Shown here one piece after another: positions 1 to 8,190 of a stretch of DNA of 64,000 nt (position 1 is the first letter of the stretch; every line of letters begins with the position of its first letter). Below the pieces are notes generated by a model, which was not told where the DNA came from, made no database searches, and saw nothing but the letters and a program-made list of their open reading frames with translations. Source of the DNA: Kribbella qitaiheensis (GTDB lineage: Bacteria; Actinomycetota; Actinomycetes; Propionibacteriales; Kribbellaceae); assembly GCF_014217565.1 (NCBI RefSeq), contig NZ_CP043661.1, forward strand, positions 930,001-994,000, written 5' to 3'. The translations under genes and the position numbers were made by a program.

Positions 1-2
1 GA

Positions 3-899
3 CTGTGCATGCCGGAGATCGCGACGCTGGCCGGGCTGCAGCGGCTCGACATGATGCTGAACGACTCGATGTACGGGATCCTGTTCCGCGACATCAACCC
101 GATCCGGACCTTCGTGGACCAGCGGTTCAGCCGCCAGATCCACGCCCGCGCGGGGATCATCATCAACACCGGCGAGGACAACTACCTGACCACCGCCGAC
201 GCGGTCGACGCCGCGCACACGGTGACGGTGTCGCAACTGCTGAACGAGTACTTCGCGAAGGAAGCGGGGCTGGAGGACTGGCAGCTCGGCCTCGGGCACG
301 CGTTCGAGATCACGCCTGAGATCCCGGACTCGTTCCGGATGGAACTGGCGCACGCGATGCTGGCGCGGCAGCTGTTCCCGGACGCGCCGCTGAAGTGGAT
401 GCCGCCGACCCGGCACATGACCGGCGACGTCTTCCGCGGCTATCTGCTGGACGGCTTCTTCAACCTGGTCGGCGCGATGACCGGACAGGGCATCCTGCTC
501 GTCGGGATGATGACCGAAGCGGTCGTGACGCCGTGGATCTCGGACCGCGACCTGGCCCTGCAGAACGTGCGCTACGTACTAGGTGCCGCCGGCAAGCTTC
601 ATGAGGACTTCCACCCGGCACCGGACGGCTTCATCGCGAACCGTGCCCGGCAGGTGCTGGGGGAGTCCATCGACCTGCTGGAGCGGATCGTCGACGACGG
701 CCTGCTGAACGCGATCGGCGACGGCACCTTCGGGCTGATGAAGCGCCCGCAGGACGCCGGCCGCGGTCTCGAGGGCGTCGCCCGCCGTTCCTCGCAGTAC
801 TACAACCCGGCCATCGAACTGCTCGAAGACGTAGCGTCCGAACAACCGAGGGTCCCACCCCTCACCTCTTCGGACGCAAGGAAGGGAGTACGCCGGTGA
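3..899 (+). CDS. kamD: Lysine 5,6-aminomutase alpha subunit, C-terminal part (cut by window edge)
   Basis: The large subunit of the adenosylcobalamin- and PLP-dependent enzyme that moves the terminal amino group of beta-lysine or D-lysine to C5. About 298 C-terminal residues are present. The frame is open to the window edge and the family is about 510-530 residues, so the true start lies outside. The segments GILFRDINPIRTFVDQRF and RHMTGDVFRGYLLDGFFNLV are typical of this subunit. The stop overlaps the kamE start (GTGA), so the two are translationally coupled. The last 15-20 codons lie in a palindromic repeat (834-877), so this tail is probably not conserved. Family assignment is confident. 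Confidence 0.88.
   Translation: MCMPEIATLAGLQRLDMMLNDSMYGILFRDINPIRTFVDQRFSRQIHARAGIIINTGEDNYLTTADAVDAAHTVTVSQLLNEYFAKEAGLEDWQLGLGHAFEITPEIPDSFRMELAHAMLARQLFPDAPLKWMPPTRHMTGDVFRGYLLDGFFNLVGAMTGQGILLVGMMTEAVVTPWISDRDLALQNVRYVLGAAGKLHEDFHPAPDGFIANRARQVLGESIDLLERIVDDGLLNAIGDGTFGLMKRPQDAGRGLEGVARRSSQYYNPAIELLEDVASEQPRVPPLTSSDARKGVRR
834..877. repeat. 44-bp palindromic element, copy A
   Basis: Perfect inverted arms GCGTCCGAA (834-842) and TTCGGACGC (869-877) enclose 26 bases, followed by AAGG. The arm sequence and overall length match the elements at 2482-2525 and 32782-32826. Copies A and B also match at many interior positions. This copy sits inside the 3' end of kamD just before the kamE start, so it encodes the last residues of the upstream protein and could also affect coupling between the two genes. 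Confidence 0.6.
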
Positions 900-1654
900 G
901 CATCATCAGGCCGTACGGCGACATGACCGGTGACGGCATGGTGCAGATGTCGTTCACGCTGCCGATCTCGCACGACAAGCGGGCCGAGGGCGCCGCCATC
1001 CAACTCGCCAACAAGATGGGCATGGACCCGGCGCTGGTCGTGCATGCCAAGCCGATGGGACCGGACTTCACCTTCTTCGTCGTCTACGGACCGGTGAACC
1101 ACCTGGTCGACACGAGCAAGGTCGAGGTGATCGAGCGGGACTACCCGCTGCTGTCGCCCAAGGACGCCAACCTCGCCATCCGCAAGGGCCTGCGCCGCCG
1201 GCTGACTGTGGTCGGCGCGTGCATCGGCACCGACGCGCACACCGTCGGCATCGACGCGATCATGAACATCAAGGGGTTCGCGGGGGAGAAGGGCCTGGAG
1301 TACTACCGGGAGCTGAAGGTGGTCAACCTCGGCGCCCAGGTCGCGGTACCGGAGCTCGTGCGCCGGGCCAAGGCTGAGAAGGCTGACGCGATCCTCGTCT
1401 CGCAGGTGGTCACCCAGCGCGAAGCACACGTGCTGAACACCAAGGAGATGTCCGCGGCCTTCCGGGAGGCGTACGCCGAGGAGTCGCGTCCGGTATTGGT
1501 TGCCGGTGGCCCCCGTTTCACCGAGGCGATGGCCGGTGAGCTCGGTGTCGACCGGGTCTTCGGTCGCGGTACCACGCCGGGCGAGGTGGCCAGTTACCTT
1601 GTCGATGCCCTCGTCACCCGTCGCAAGCACGCACCCGTCCGGAGAACCGCATGA
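896..1654 (+). CDS. kamE: Lysine 5,6-aminomutase beta subunit, cobalamin-binding
   Basis: The B12-binding subunit of lysine 5,6-aminomutase, 252 residues, close to the family length. The base-off/His-on cobalamin signature DxHxxG appears as [12 protein letters not shown] near residue 105. An N-terminal dimerisation region ([15 protein letters not shown]) precedes it, and a Rossmann-type B12 fold follows with the late GGPRF loop. The GTG start overlaps the kamD stop and the stop overlaps the next ATG (ATGA), so kamD-kamE-kal form one tight operon for lysine catabolism. No frame or residue anomaly is seen. The alternative, a D-ornithine 4,5-aminomutase subunit, is less likely given the adjacent kal-type gene. 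Confidence 0.9.
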   Translation: MSIIRPYGDMTGDGMVQMSFTLPISHDKRAEGAAIQLANKMGMDPALVVHAKPMGPDFTFFVVYGPVNHLVDTSKVEVIERDYPLLSPKDANLAIRKGLRRRLTVVGACIGTDAHTVGIDAIMNIKGFAGEKGLEYYRELKVVNLGAQVAVPELVRRAKAEKADAILVSQVVTQREAHVLNTKEMSAAFREAYAEESRPVLVAGGPRFTEAMAGELGVDRVFGRGTTPGEVASYLVDALVTRRKHAPVRRTA

Positions 1655-2059
1655 CCGAGTCGATGTCCAAGGCAGCTATCGGCCTGGCCGTCACCCATCG
1701 CCGCTACATCCCGTACAGCCACGCGCACTACGCGGGCAACCTGGTCGACGGCGCGTACGTCCTCGGCCTGTTCGGCGATGTCGCGACCGAGGTGTGCATC
1801 CAGGCCGACGGAGATGAAGGATTGTTCGCTTCCTACTCCGACGTGCAGTTCCTGCAGCCGCTGCGGGCCCGGCGACGTGGTGGAGACGACGGCGACGATC
1901 ACCCGGGTCGGCAATCGCAGCCGGGAGCTCTCGTTCGTCGCCAAGGTCGTCTGCCGGGGTCGCGCGGACCTGTCGGAGTCGGCCGCAGAGGTGCTCGCGG
2001 AGCCGCTCGAGATCACTCGCGCGACCGGCGTCGTTGTCGTACCGGCCCGTCAGGATTGA
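1651..2059 (+). CDS. kal: 3-aminobutyryl-CoA ammonia-lyase (hotdog fold), frameshifted as sequenced
   Basis: The last visible gene of the lysine operon. It should eliminate ammonia from L-3-aminobutyryl-CoA to give crotonyl-CoA. The first frame gives [20 protein letters not shown] and continues to FLQPLR. The second frame, entered near 1865-1870, gives [20 protein letters not shown] to the stop at 2059. Removing one base from CGGGCCC restores LRPGDVVE, a usual hotdog-thioesterase segment, and yields 135 residues, the normal size. The ATG overlaps the kamE stop. I think the gene is intact in the organism and the extra base is a consensus error. Function rests on operon context and general similarity. 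Confidence 0.75.
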
Positions 2060-2372
2060 GTGACACTTTCGTTGCCCTGGGTAACGATAACATGGAGTGC
2101 CGAGATGACTCTGTAACGTAACCTCGGCTCCAGGGCGTCTGATTGCCCGGCATGGCAGGCGAAAGTGTTACAACGGCTTGAAGGAGCCTCCGCAGAGGTT
2201 GACACCGTCGCCGTGAGCGAGCATCGTTTTGGGAGTCGTCATATCCCGTTTGTCCAACGGTTCAACGAAGTTCGGCCACCGGATGATCCCGCGACGCTGA
2301 CCAGGCCAGTGCCAGGCTTGAGTCGACGGGGGCTGAGATCGGCGGTGGTTAGCCCCCCGCGGGGCAGAGGTG

Positions 2373-2458
2373 GAAGAGGCTCGGCGCCCAGTAGACAACA
2401 GCCGGGTGGCCCGCATCCAGCGGCCAGCCGGTTGGTCCGAAGGCCGCCGAGCCTCTTC
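2373..2458. repeat. Inverted repeat with 14-bp perfect arms
   Basis: GAAGAGGCTCGGCG at 2373-2386 is the exact reverse complement of CGCCGAGCCTCTTC at 2445-2458. The 58-base interior is itself GC-rich and able to fold (GCCGG and CCGG segments). It lies between kal and lnt with no gene. It is not a simple terminator, because the loop is long and no T-run follows. Confidence 0.55.
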
Positions 2459-2479
2459 TCTCTGTCCCAAGCCAACCCG

Positions 2480-2527
2480 TTGCGTCCGAACAGACATGGG
2501 TCAGGACCCTCAGCTGTTCGGACGCAA
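2480..2527. repeat. 44-bp palindromic element, copy B, with extended arms
   Basis: TTGCGTCCGAACAG (2480-2493) pairs perfectly with CTGTTCGGACGCAA (2514-2527). The 20-base loop contains GGGTC facing GACCC. The core GCGTCCGAA-N26-TTCGGACGC (2482-2525) has the same length as the element inside kamD, and both continue with AAGG. The strong hairpin could stop transcription from the kam operon, but the kinship with the other copies argues for a dispersed repeat. Confidence 0.6.
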
Positions 2528-2671
2528 GGGGTTTCCTTCTGCGGCGCCGGATGGTCTCGGATCCCGGCTCGTACAACTTCCGGCTACTGACCGGATACAT
2601 CCGCGTGCCTCGCGCGTTGTACCGTCGTGCGACCGGTGTCCGCCGGGTCGGTGAGGCGAAGGGGTGCGCGC

Positions 2672-4237
2672 GTGGATCGGCTGAAGGCTTTGGGGCGGCT
2701 ACTACCCAGGGTGATCGTGGCGGCGGCAGCCGGCTGCGGTCTCGGCCTGGTCTTCGAACCCCACGACCACCCGTGGCTCGCGGTGATCGCCGTCCCGCTC
2801 TTCCTGGCCGCCTTGAACGGCGTCTCGATGAAGGGCGGCTTCCTGGTCGGCTCCGCCTTCGGCATCGCCTACTACCTGGTGCTGGTGCCCTGGCTGAGCA
2901 TCATCGGTGGCGATGCCGCGATCGCCCTGGCAGTCCTTGAGGGCCTCTTCTACGGCGTCTTCGGCGCACTGGCGAGCCAGACCCTCAAACACCGCCTCTG
3001 GATGCTCTGGATCCCCTGTCTCTGGGTGGCCACCGAGTTCGCGACCGGTTCTGTCCCGTTCGGCGGCTTCCCCTGGGGCCGCCTCGCCTGGGCGTTCTCG
3101 GATTCGGTGCTCGGCCGTCTCGCGGCGTACATCGGTATCTCGGGCCTCAGCTTCGTCGTGGCGCTGCTCGGCGTCCTCGTCTACGCGGTACTGCGACGCC
3201 GTAGCGCCTTCAGCCTGCGACTGGTGTCCTTGGTGGTCGGCGTCGCGATCGTCGGCCTGACCTCGCTGATCGCCCTCTCGACCGACGGGAACGGCAAGAC
3301 CGTCACCGCCGCGATGGTGCAGGGCAACGTGCCGGGCAAGGGGCTGGAGTTCCTCGGTCGCGCCCGGACGGTGACCAAGAACCACATGAACGCGACGCTC
3401 GATCTGGAGAAGCAGGTCCTGGCCGGCTCACAGGTCAAACCCGATCTGGTGATCTGGCCGGAGAACTCCACCGACATCGACCCGTACAAGGACGTCGAGA
3501 CCCGCCAGGACATCGAGACGGCCGTGCAGGCCGTCAAGGTGCCGATTCTCGTCGGCGCGGTGACCGAGGGGCCAGGCCCGAACGAGCGCCAGACCACCGG
3601 CATCGTGTGGGACCCGACGACCGGTCCCGGGCAGCGTTACGCGAAGCGCCACCCGGTGCCCTTCGGTGAGTACATCCCGTTCCGCGACCAGTTGCTGCCC
3701 TACATCAAGCGGCTGGAGATGATCGGGCGGCAGACCGCCCCCGGCGTCGGGCCCGGGATCATGCCGATCAACGGCATCACCTACGGCGATCTGATCTGCT
3801 TCGAACTGGCCTACGACAACGTGGTGGAGGACGTGGCCAAGGGCGGCGCGCAGATCCTCATCGTGCAGACCAACAACGCGACGTACGGCGGCACGGGGCA
3901 GCCCGAGCAGCAGTTCGCGATCACCCGGATGCGTGCGATCGAGACCGGCCGCACTGTGCTGATCGCGTCGACCAGCGGGATCTCCGGCGTGATCCGCCCC
4001 GACGGTACGGTCGAGCACAAGTCGGGTCAGTTCGTCTCCGACGTGTACGTCGCCTCGGTCCCGGTCCGCGACGGCCATACGCTGGCCACCACTCTCGGCG
4101 GCTGGCCGCAGTGGATCTTGTCCGGCCTGGGGATCATTGGAGCAGCGCTGGCCTTGCTGGCGCGCCGTAACCGCAAGCAAGCCGACCCGGGCACCCCGCC
4201 GGCCCCGGCCCCGGACCGCGAAAGCGTGCCTGTCTAA
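2672..4237 (+). CDS. lnt: Apolipoprotein N-acyltransferase
   Basis: An integral membrane enzyme that N-acylates the lipid-modified N-terminal cysteine of lipoproteins. The N-terminal ~200 residues carry several hydrophobic segments (for example AYIGISGLSFVVALLGVLVY). A nitrilase-type domain follows with the Glu-Lys-Cys triad in recognisable positions: VIWPENSTD, KRHPVPFGEYIPF and GDLICFELAY. A C-terminal membrane helix and Pro/Ala-rich tail end the protein. Length is 521 residues, normal. I chose GTG 2672 because GAAGGGG lies about 8 bases upstream; GTG 2627 is an alternative. fxsA follows 23 bp downstream on the same strand. Confidence 0.92.
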   Translation: MDRLKALGRLLPRVIVAAAAGCGLGLVFEPHDHPWLAVIAVPLFLAALNGVSMKGGFLVGSAFGIAYYLVLVPWLSIIGGDAAIALAVLEGLFYGVFGALASQTLKHRLWMLWIPCLWVATEFATGSVPFGGFPWGRLAWAFSDSVLGRLAAYIGISGLSFVVALLGVLVYAVLRRRSAFSLRLVSLVVGVAIVGLTSLIALSTDGNGKTVTAAMVQGNVPGKGLEFLGRARTVTKNHMNATLDLEKQVLAGSQVKPDLVIWPENSTDIDPYKDVETRQDIETAVQAVKVPILVGAVTEGPGPNERQTTGIVWDPTTGPGQRYAKRHPVPFGEYIPFRDQLLPYIKRLEMIGRQTAPGVGPGIMPINGITYGDLICFELAYDNVVEDVAKGGAQILIVQTNNATYGGTGQPEQQFAITRMRAIETGRTVLIASTSGISGVIRPDGTVEHKSGQFVSDVYVASVPVRDGHTLATTLGGWPQWILSGLGIIGAALALLARRNRKQADPGTPPAPAPDRESVPV

Positions 4238-4260
4238 GTTGAGGAGAGGGCTGAGAGCCA

Positions 4261-4781
4261 TGCCGTGGTTCATCGCTGTCGCACTACTGGTCGTACCGAT
4301 CATCGAGATCTACGTGATCATCCAGGTCGGCCAGGTGATCGGCGGCTGGCCCACGGTCGGGCTGCTGCTGGTCGAGAGTGCCCTCGGCGCCTGGATCATC
4401 AAGCGGGAGGGCAGACGCGCCTGGAACGCCCTCCAAACGGCCCTGAAGACCGGACGGATGCCCGGCCGCGAACTGGCTGACGCCGCCCTCGTCCTGGTCG
4501 GCGGGACGCTCCTGCTGACGCCTGGGTTCGTGACGGACATCCTCGGGTTCTTCTTCGTCCTGCCGTTCACCCGGCCGCTGGCCCGCAAGGTGCTGTCCGG
4601 GTTCCTCGGCCGCCGGATCGTGGCCCAGCTCGGCGGCAACCCGATCACCGGCTTCATGCCGGGCACCTTCCGGCCGCCGACCGAGGCCCAGTACGAAGAA
4701 GGTCGCCGGCAGGCTTCGGACGACGTCATCCAGGGCGAGGTCATCGACCCGGACCGCCCCCAGGACAAACCGACCGGCTGA
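4261..4781 (+). CDS. fxsA: FxsA family membrane protein
   Basis: A small inner-membrane protein of the FxsA family, 173 residues. E. coli FxsA overexpression relieves exclusion of phage T7 by F plasmid PifA; its role in actinobacteria is unknown. The N-terminus (PWFIAVALLVVPIIEIYVII) is typical, followed by GWPTVGLLLVESALGAWIIK and a GRMPGRELADAALVLVGG loop before two more hydrophobic helices. The tail is polar. ATG 4261 has GAGGAGAGGG upstream. It lies just downstream of lnt and faces rbpA. Confidence 0.88.
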
Positions 4782-4784
4782 TGC

Positions 4785-4990
4785 CGGTCACGGTGAACGT
4801 GTAGGTGCCTGAGCCTGCAGTCAGGCGCAGGGTCGAGCTGGAAGCCTGGCCGACGGTCAATCCGGTGACAGCGCCGGCCGGATGCCCGTTGGTCCACTGC
4901 GTGCGACTACCTTCGCGAACTGTCAAGCCGGGGCCGCCGAGCAGCGGCAGTTCGATTGCGGCCAGGGAGAGCGCGGGGACCCGGACGTGC
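4785..4990 (-). pseudogene. Remnant of a secreted glycosidase-type C-terminal beta-domain
   Basis: On the minus strand an open stretch reads roughly HVRVPALSLAAIELPLL, then REGSRTQWTNGHPAGAV, then LRLTAGSGTYTFTVTG. The rhythm (alternating small and beta-prone residues ending in a GSGTYxFxV strand) is like the last beta-sandwich of secreted glycosidases such as GH78 or GH95 enzymes. There is no start codon with a ribosome site, and the upstream end runs straight into the terminator hairpin at 4992-5028. I read it as a gene tail left by decay. The exact family is unknown. Confidence 0.35.
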
Positions 4991-4991
4991 A

Positions 4992-5028
4992 GAAGGGCCG
5001 TCCCCGCGGGATGCGGGGACGGCCCTTC
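4992..5028. terminator. Bidirectional Rho-independent-type terminator
   Basis: A 16-bp perfect stem, GAAGGGCCGTCCCCGC (4992-5007) with its complement at 5013-5028, closes a 5-base loop (GGGAT). It lies between the convergent fxsA and rbpA genes and can serve both. No long T-run follows, as is usual in high-GC actinobacteria. Confidence 0.75.
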
Positions 5029-5038
5029 ATGCGTTGGA

Positions 5039-5422
5039 TCAGGCGCTCTTCTTGCCGGTGGAACGGGCGCGGTGCAGGTGCGCCGGACCGATCACACCGG
5101 AGCGGAGCAGTGCGACCCGCTCGGCGAGCAGCTCCTCGAGCTCCGAGATGCTGCGCCGCTCGCGGAGCATGTCCCAGTGCGTGCGGGCCGGCTTCTCCTG
5201 CTTCGGCTCCGGCTTCTCACCGGTCGAGCGGGCGGCCTCGCTGCCGCAGTGCGGGCACTCCCAGATCGCGGGCACCTCGGCGTCGTGCGCCATCGTGACC
5301 TCGACCACATGGCCGCGCGGGCAGTCGTAAGTGATCATCTGGCGCGGCGCGAACTCGACGCCGCGGTCATCCTCGAAGCTGACCCCACCCAGCCCCGAAC
5401 CACGCAGTACGCGATTAGACAT
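5039..5422 (-). CDS. rbpA: RNA polymerase-binding protein RbpA
   Basis: An actinobacteria-specific transcription factor that binds RNA polymerase and group I/II sigma factors and stabilises the open promoter complex. The 127-residue protein has the N-terminal tail (SNRVLRGSGLGGVSFE), a core with YDCPRGH and WECPHCG (the CxxC here can bind zinc), a basic linker, and the sigma-interacting helix (THWDMLRERRSISELEELLA). ATG 5422 is preceded by GGAGG 7 bases away, so longer upstream readings are unnecessary. The synteny with lnt and fxsA is, from memory, common in related actinobacteria. Confidence 0.93.
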   Translation of the reverse strand: MSNRVLRGSGLGGVSFEDDRGVEFAPRQMITYDCPRGHVVEVTMAHDAEVPAIWECPHCGSEAARSTGEKPEPKQEKPARTHWDMLRERRSISELEELLAERVALLRSGVIGPAHLHRARSTGKKSA

Positions 5423-5679
5423 GTCAAACCTCCGAGATTCGTCATCCGTGCCAACGGTCGGCCGACCCGGATCATTCCCATTTTGGCATGCCCGAGCCCC
5501 AGGTTCGCACCTGACAGCACCGTCATCACGCCCTGTCATCAGGTGTTCACAAATCACCCTGTGTCGCAGGCCACACCCATCATCCAGCCGATAGACGCCA
5601 AGTCGGCCTGGCAGGTTCACAGCCAGTTGCCAGGAACTGAGCAACGATTCCTCAGCTGACCGCTCCAGCGTCTGCGTCC

Positions 5680-5835
5680 ATGGTCCTCCCTCGCCACAAA
5701 CTCCGTGGCCTCAGCGTGCTCAACGTGGCCCTGGTGGCCATCGTGCTGGCAGTAGCGGGTCTGGGAGCCGCCATGATCGCGCTCCCACTCCTCAGGATCT
5801 GTCGTCGCACCGGTAGACCTCCGATGACTTATTGA
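5680..5835 (+). CDS. Possible 51-residue single-span membrane peptide
   Basis: A short frame starts at ATG 5680 and ends at TGA 5835. It encodes a basic N-terminus (MVLPRHKLRG), one clean hydrophobic stretch (LNVALVAIVLAVAGLGAAM) and a basic tail (LRICRRTGRPP). This positive-hydrophobic-positive layout is unlikely by chance, but I see no good ribosome site and do not recognise the protein. It is the only candidate gene in the 5423-5919 interval. Confidence 0.3.
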   Translation: MVLPRHKLRGLSVLNVALVAIVLAVAGLGAAMIALPLLRICRRTGRPPMTY

Positions 5836-5844
5836 CTCTGACAT

Positions 5845-5865
5845 TCGGAAAGCGCTATCTTCCGA
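5845..5865. promoter_or_regulatory. Putative operator upstream of the sugar ABC operon
   Basis: Inverted arms TCGGAA (5845-5850) and TTCCGA (5860-5865) flank a centre containing AGCGCT, about 55 bases before the binding-protein start. GGAAAGCGCT resembles half of a LacI/GalR-type operator. The regulator gene inside this operon is of the AraC type, so which protein binds here is open. Confidence 0.4.
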
Positions 5866-5919
5866 CGAAATGAGGCGCAAAAAGTACAAATCGCCTCTTC
5901 GTCGACAGGAGAAGATGGC

Positions 5920-7242
5920 ATGTCAAGGTCACTGAGATGGTTCGCGGCAGGGGTTGCAGTAGTGGCCGTGGCCGGTTGTGGTGCGGGTGGCGCCAAGCCG
6001 GTGGCCCAGGATCCGAAGGCTCCGCTGGAGCTGTGGACCCGCACCACGCCGGGCGGTGACGGTGAGAAAGGGATGAAGAAACTGGCCTCGGCCTTCGAGG
6101 CGGCCACCGGCCAGAAGGTCGTGGTGACGGCGATCTTCGACGACTTCGAGACCAAGTTGTCCCAGCGTGCGGCCCAGAAGGACCTGCCGGACCTGGTGCT
6201 GAACGACTCCTCGCAGCTGGGCACGATGGTCTCCCAGGGCATCGTCCGCCCGGTCGACCTGGCTGCGGTCAAGGGCAGCGAGCAACTACTGGAGTCCGCC
6301 CTTGCCGTCGGCAAGTCCGGCGACGGCAAAATGTACGGCGTCCCGTACTCCGCCCAGGCGAGCGCGTTGCTGATCCGCAAGGACTGGCGCCAGAAGACCG
6401 GCCTGGCGGTGCCGAAGACCTGGGATGACCTGGTCACCCTGGGGAAGGCCTTCACCACGCAGGACCCGGACGGCAATGGGAAGGCCGACACCTACGGCCT
6501 TGCCGTCCCCGGCTCGACCAAACGCGGCTACGCCTCGTGGTATTTCTCGAACTTCCTCTGGGCCGGTGGCGGCGACTTCATCGCCAAGCAGCCGGACGGG
6601 AAGTACAAGCCCGCGATGTCGACACCGGAGTCGGTGGCCGCCACGAAGTGGTTCCGCGACCTGGCCTGCAGCAGCAAGGTCATCCAGCCAGGCGCCGCGA
6701 CCATGGACACGCCGCCCACCAACGAGACGTTCGAGGCCGGCCGGACCGGCATGTACGTCGTCGGCCCGTACCTGCTGCCTCGTTTCGACGCCGGCCTCGG
6801 TAAAGACAAGTACGAGGTCGTGCCGGTACCGAAGGGTCCGAAGGACTCGACGGTGCTCGCAGAGGGCGGCAGCGTCTATCTGATGGCCGGGTCCGCCAAC
6901 GAGGCCGGGCAGAACGCGTTCGCCTCCTTCATGATCTCGGCCGACGGCCAGAAGCTCGGTATGGAAGGTCAGAAGGCCTTCAACGTCCAGCTGCCGGTGA
7001 ACAAGAGCGTCGACATCACCACGGTCCGCAAGGACCCGCGCTGGAAGGTGTACGCCGACGCGTACCGCGACAACGGGCGGTACGCCCCGTCGATCCCGAA
7101 CTGGACCCCGGTACGGCAGGACACGGCCGACACGGTGAACGCGCTGATCGCCGACTGCGACCTCGACGTACAGGCTGAGTTGACCAAGCTCGACACCAAG
7201 CTCGCCGATGTCCTCAAGCAGCAAGGCGTCGGCGCCCAGTGA
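5920..7242 (+). CDS. Sugar ABC transporter substrate-binding lipoprotein
   Basis: An extracellular solute-binding protein of family 1, 440 residues. The N-terminus is a lipoprotein signal (SRSLRWFAAGVAVVAVAGC) with the lipobox cysteine at residue 20. The mature part shows LELWTRTTPGGDGEKGM, an AFEAATGQKVVV segment and the PYSAQASALLIRKDW region usual for oligosaccharide binders. AGGAGA lies 7 bases before ATG. The stop overlaps the permease start (GTGA). With the fucosidase and PL6 lyases downstream, the cargo is probably an oligosaccharide released by those enzymes. Confidence 0.9.
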   Translation: MSRSLRWFAAGVAVVAVAGCGAGGAKPVAQDPKAPLELWTRTTPGGDGEKGMKKLASAFEAATGQKVVVTAIFDDFETKLSQRAAQKDLPDLVLNDSSQLGTMVSQGIVRPVDLAAVKGSEQLLESALAVGKSGDGKMYGVPYSAQASALLIRKDWRQKTGLAVPKTWDDLVTLGKAFTTQDPDGNGKADTYGLAVPGSTKRGYASWYFSNFLWAGGGDFIAKQPDGKYKPAMSTPESVAATKWFRDLACSSKVIQPGAATMDTPPTNETFEAGRTGMYVVGPYLLPRFDAGLGKDKYEVVPVPKGPKDSTVLAEGGSVYLMAGSANEAGQNAFASFMISADGQKLGMEGQKAFNVQLPVNKSVDITTVRKDPRWKVYADAYRDNGRYAPSIPNWTPVRQDTADTVNALIADCDLDVQAELTKLDTKLADVLKQQGVGAQ

Positions 7243-8190
7243 GCGTTCAGGAAGCGCCGCCGGTGCGGACACCGCCCAGGGCACCCTCGGCGCACCTCCG
7301 GGCCGGCACCCGGAAACGGCGCCGACGGGCCGGCAACTGGTGGGTGCCGTGGTTGTTCCTGGCACCGGCGCTGATCCTCTTCGCGTACTTCAAGTTCATC
7401 CCGATGGCGCGGGCACTGGTGATGTCCGCGCAGGATGTGAAGCCCTACCTCGGTAACACCTGGGTCGGCACCGCCAACTACAGCGAGATCCTGAGCTCGG
7501 AGAGTTTCCGGTCGGCGACCTGGAACACGATCGTGCTGGCGGTCGGGCAGACGTTCGGCTCGATGCTGCTCGGGTTCGGGCTCGCGCTGCTGGTGGAGGG
7601 GCAGACCCGCAAGCTGAGCTTCATCCGGTCGGCGGCGTTCCTGCCGGTCGTCGTCCCGATGGCCGTCGTCGCCGAGCTGTGGCGGATCATGTACCACCCG
7701 ACCAGCGACGGCCTGCTCAACCAGGTGATCGGGCTGGCCGGCCCTCGGCCCCTCCGGCTTCATCAACGACCCGGACACCTCGCTCGCGTCGATCGCCGTC
7801 ACCGGGATCTGGCGGGGCGCGCCGTACGACATGATGATCTTCCTGGCCGGGCTGGCCGGTATCGATCGAGGCCTGTACGAGGCGGCGACCGTGGACGGGG
7901 CCTCGACCAAACGACGCATCCTCCATGTCACGTTGCCCGGATTGCGGCCGGTGTTCGCCATCCTCTTCGTGCTCGCCGCGGTGCGCGCCTTCCGGAGCTT
8001 CACCGAGGTCTTCCTGCTCACCAACGGCGGCCCGAACGGCTCCACCGAGGTCGTGATGACCCTGATCTACAAGCTCGGACTGGAACAGAACCGGCTCGGT
8101 GTCGGCTCGGCGGGCGCAGTACTGCTCTTCGCCGCGACCCTCGTCCTGACTGTCTGCGTCCAACTGCTCCGGAGAAGGAGAGCCGCATGA
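7239..8190 (+). CDS. Sugar ABC transporter permease (MalF type), frameshifted as sequenced
   Basis: First inner-membrane subunit of the importer. The first frame runs from GTG 7239 through WWVPWLFLAPALILFAYFKF to VIGLAG. The second frame gives PSGFINDPDTSLASIAVTG and the EAA loop EAATVDGASTKRRILHVTLP, which contacts the ATPase. One surplus base lies in the CCGGCCC string at 7738-7744; removing it gives 316 residues, a normal length. The stop overlaps the next ATG. No ATPase gene lies in the operon, so a shared MsiK-type ATPase elsewhere is likely (known for actinobacteria). Confidence 0.8.

Larger units (their letters stand above)
2060..2671. other. 612-bp stretch without a convincing gene, rich in inverted repeats
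   Basis: No open frame here has convincing protein character. Three inverted repeats are visible: ACACTTTCG (2063-2071) against CGAAAGTGT (2160-2168); GAAGAGGCTCGGCG (2373-2386) against CGCCGAGCCTCTTC (2445-2458); and the palindromic repeat at 2482-2525. The first pair starts immediately after the kal stop. The stretch could hold a structured leader or small RNA for lnt, or remnants of small repeats. I cannot distinguish these by reading. Confidence 0.5.
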
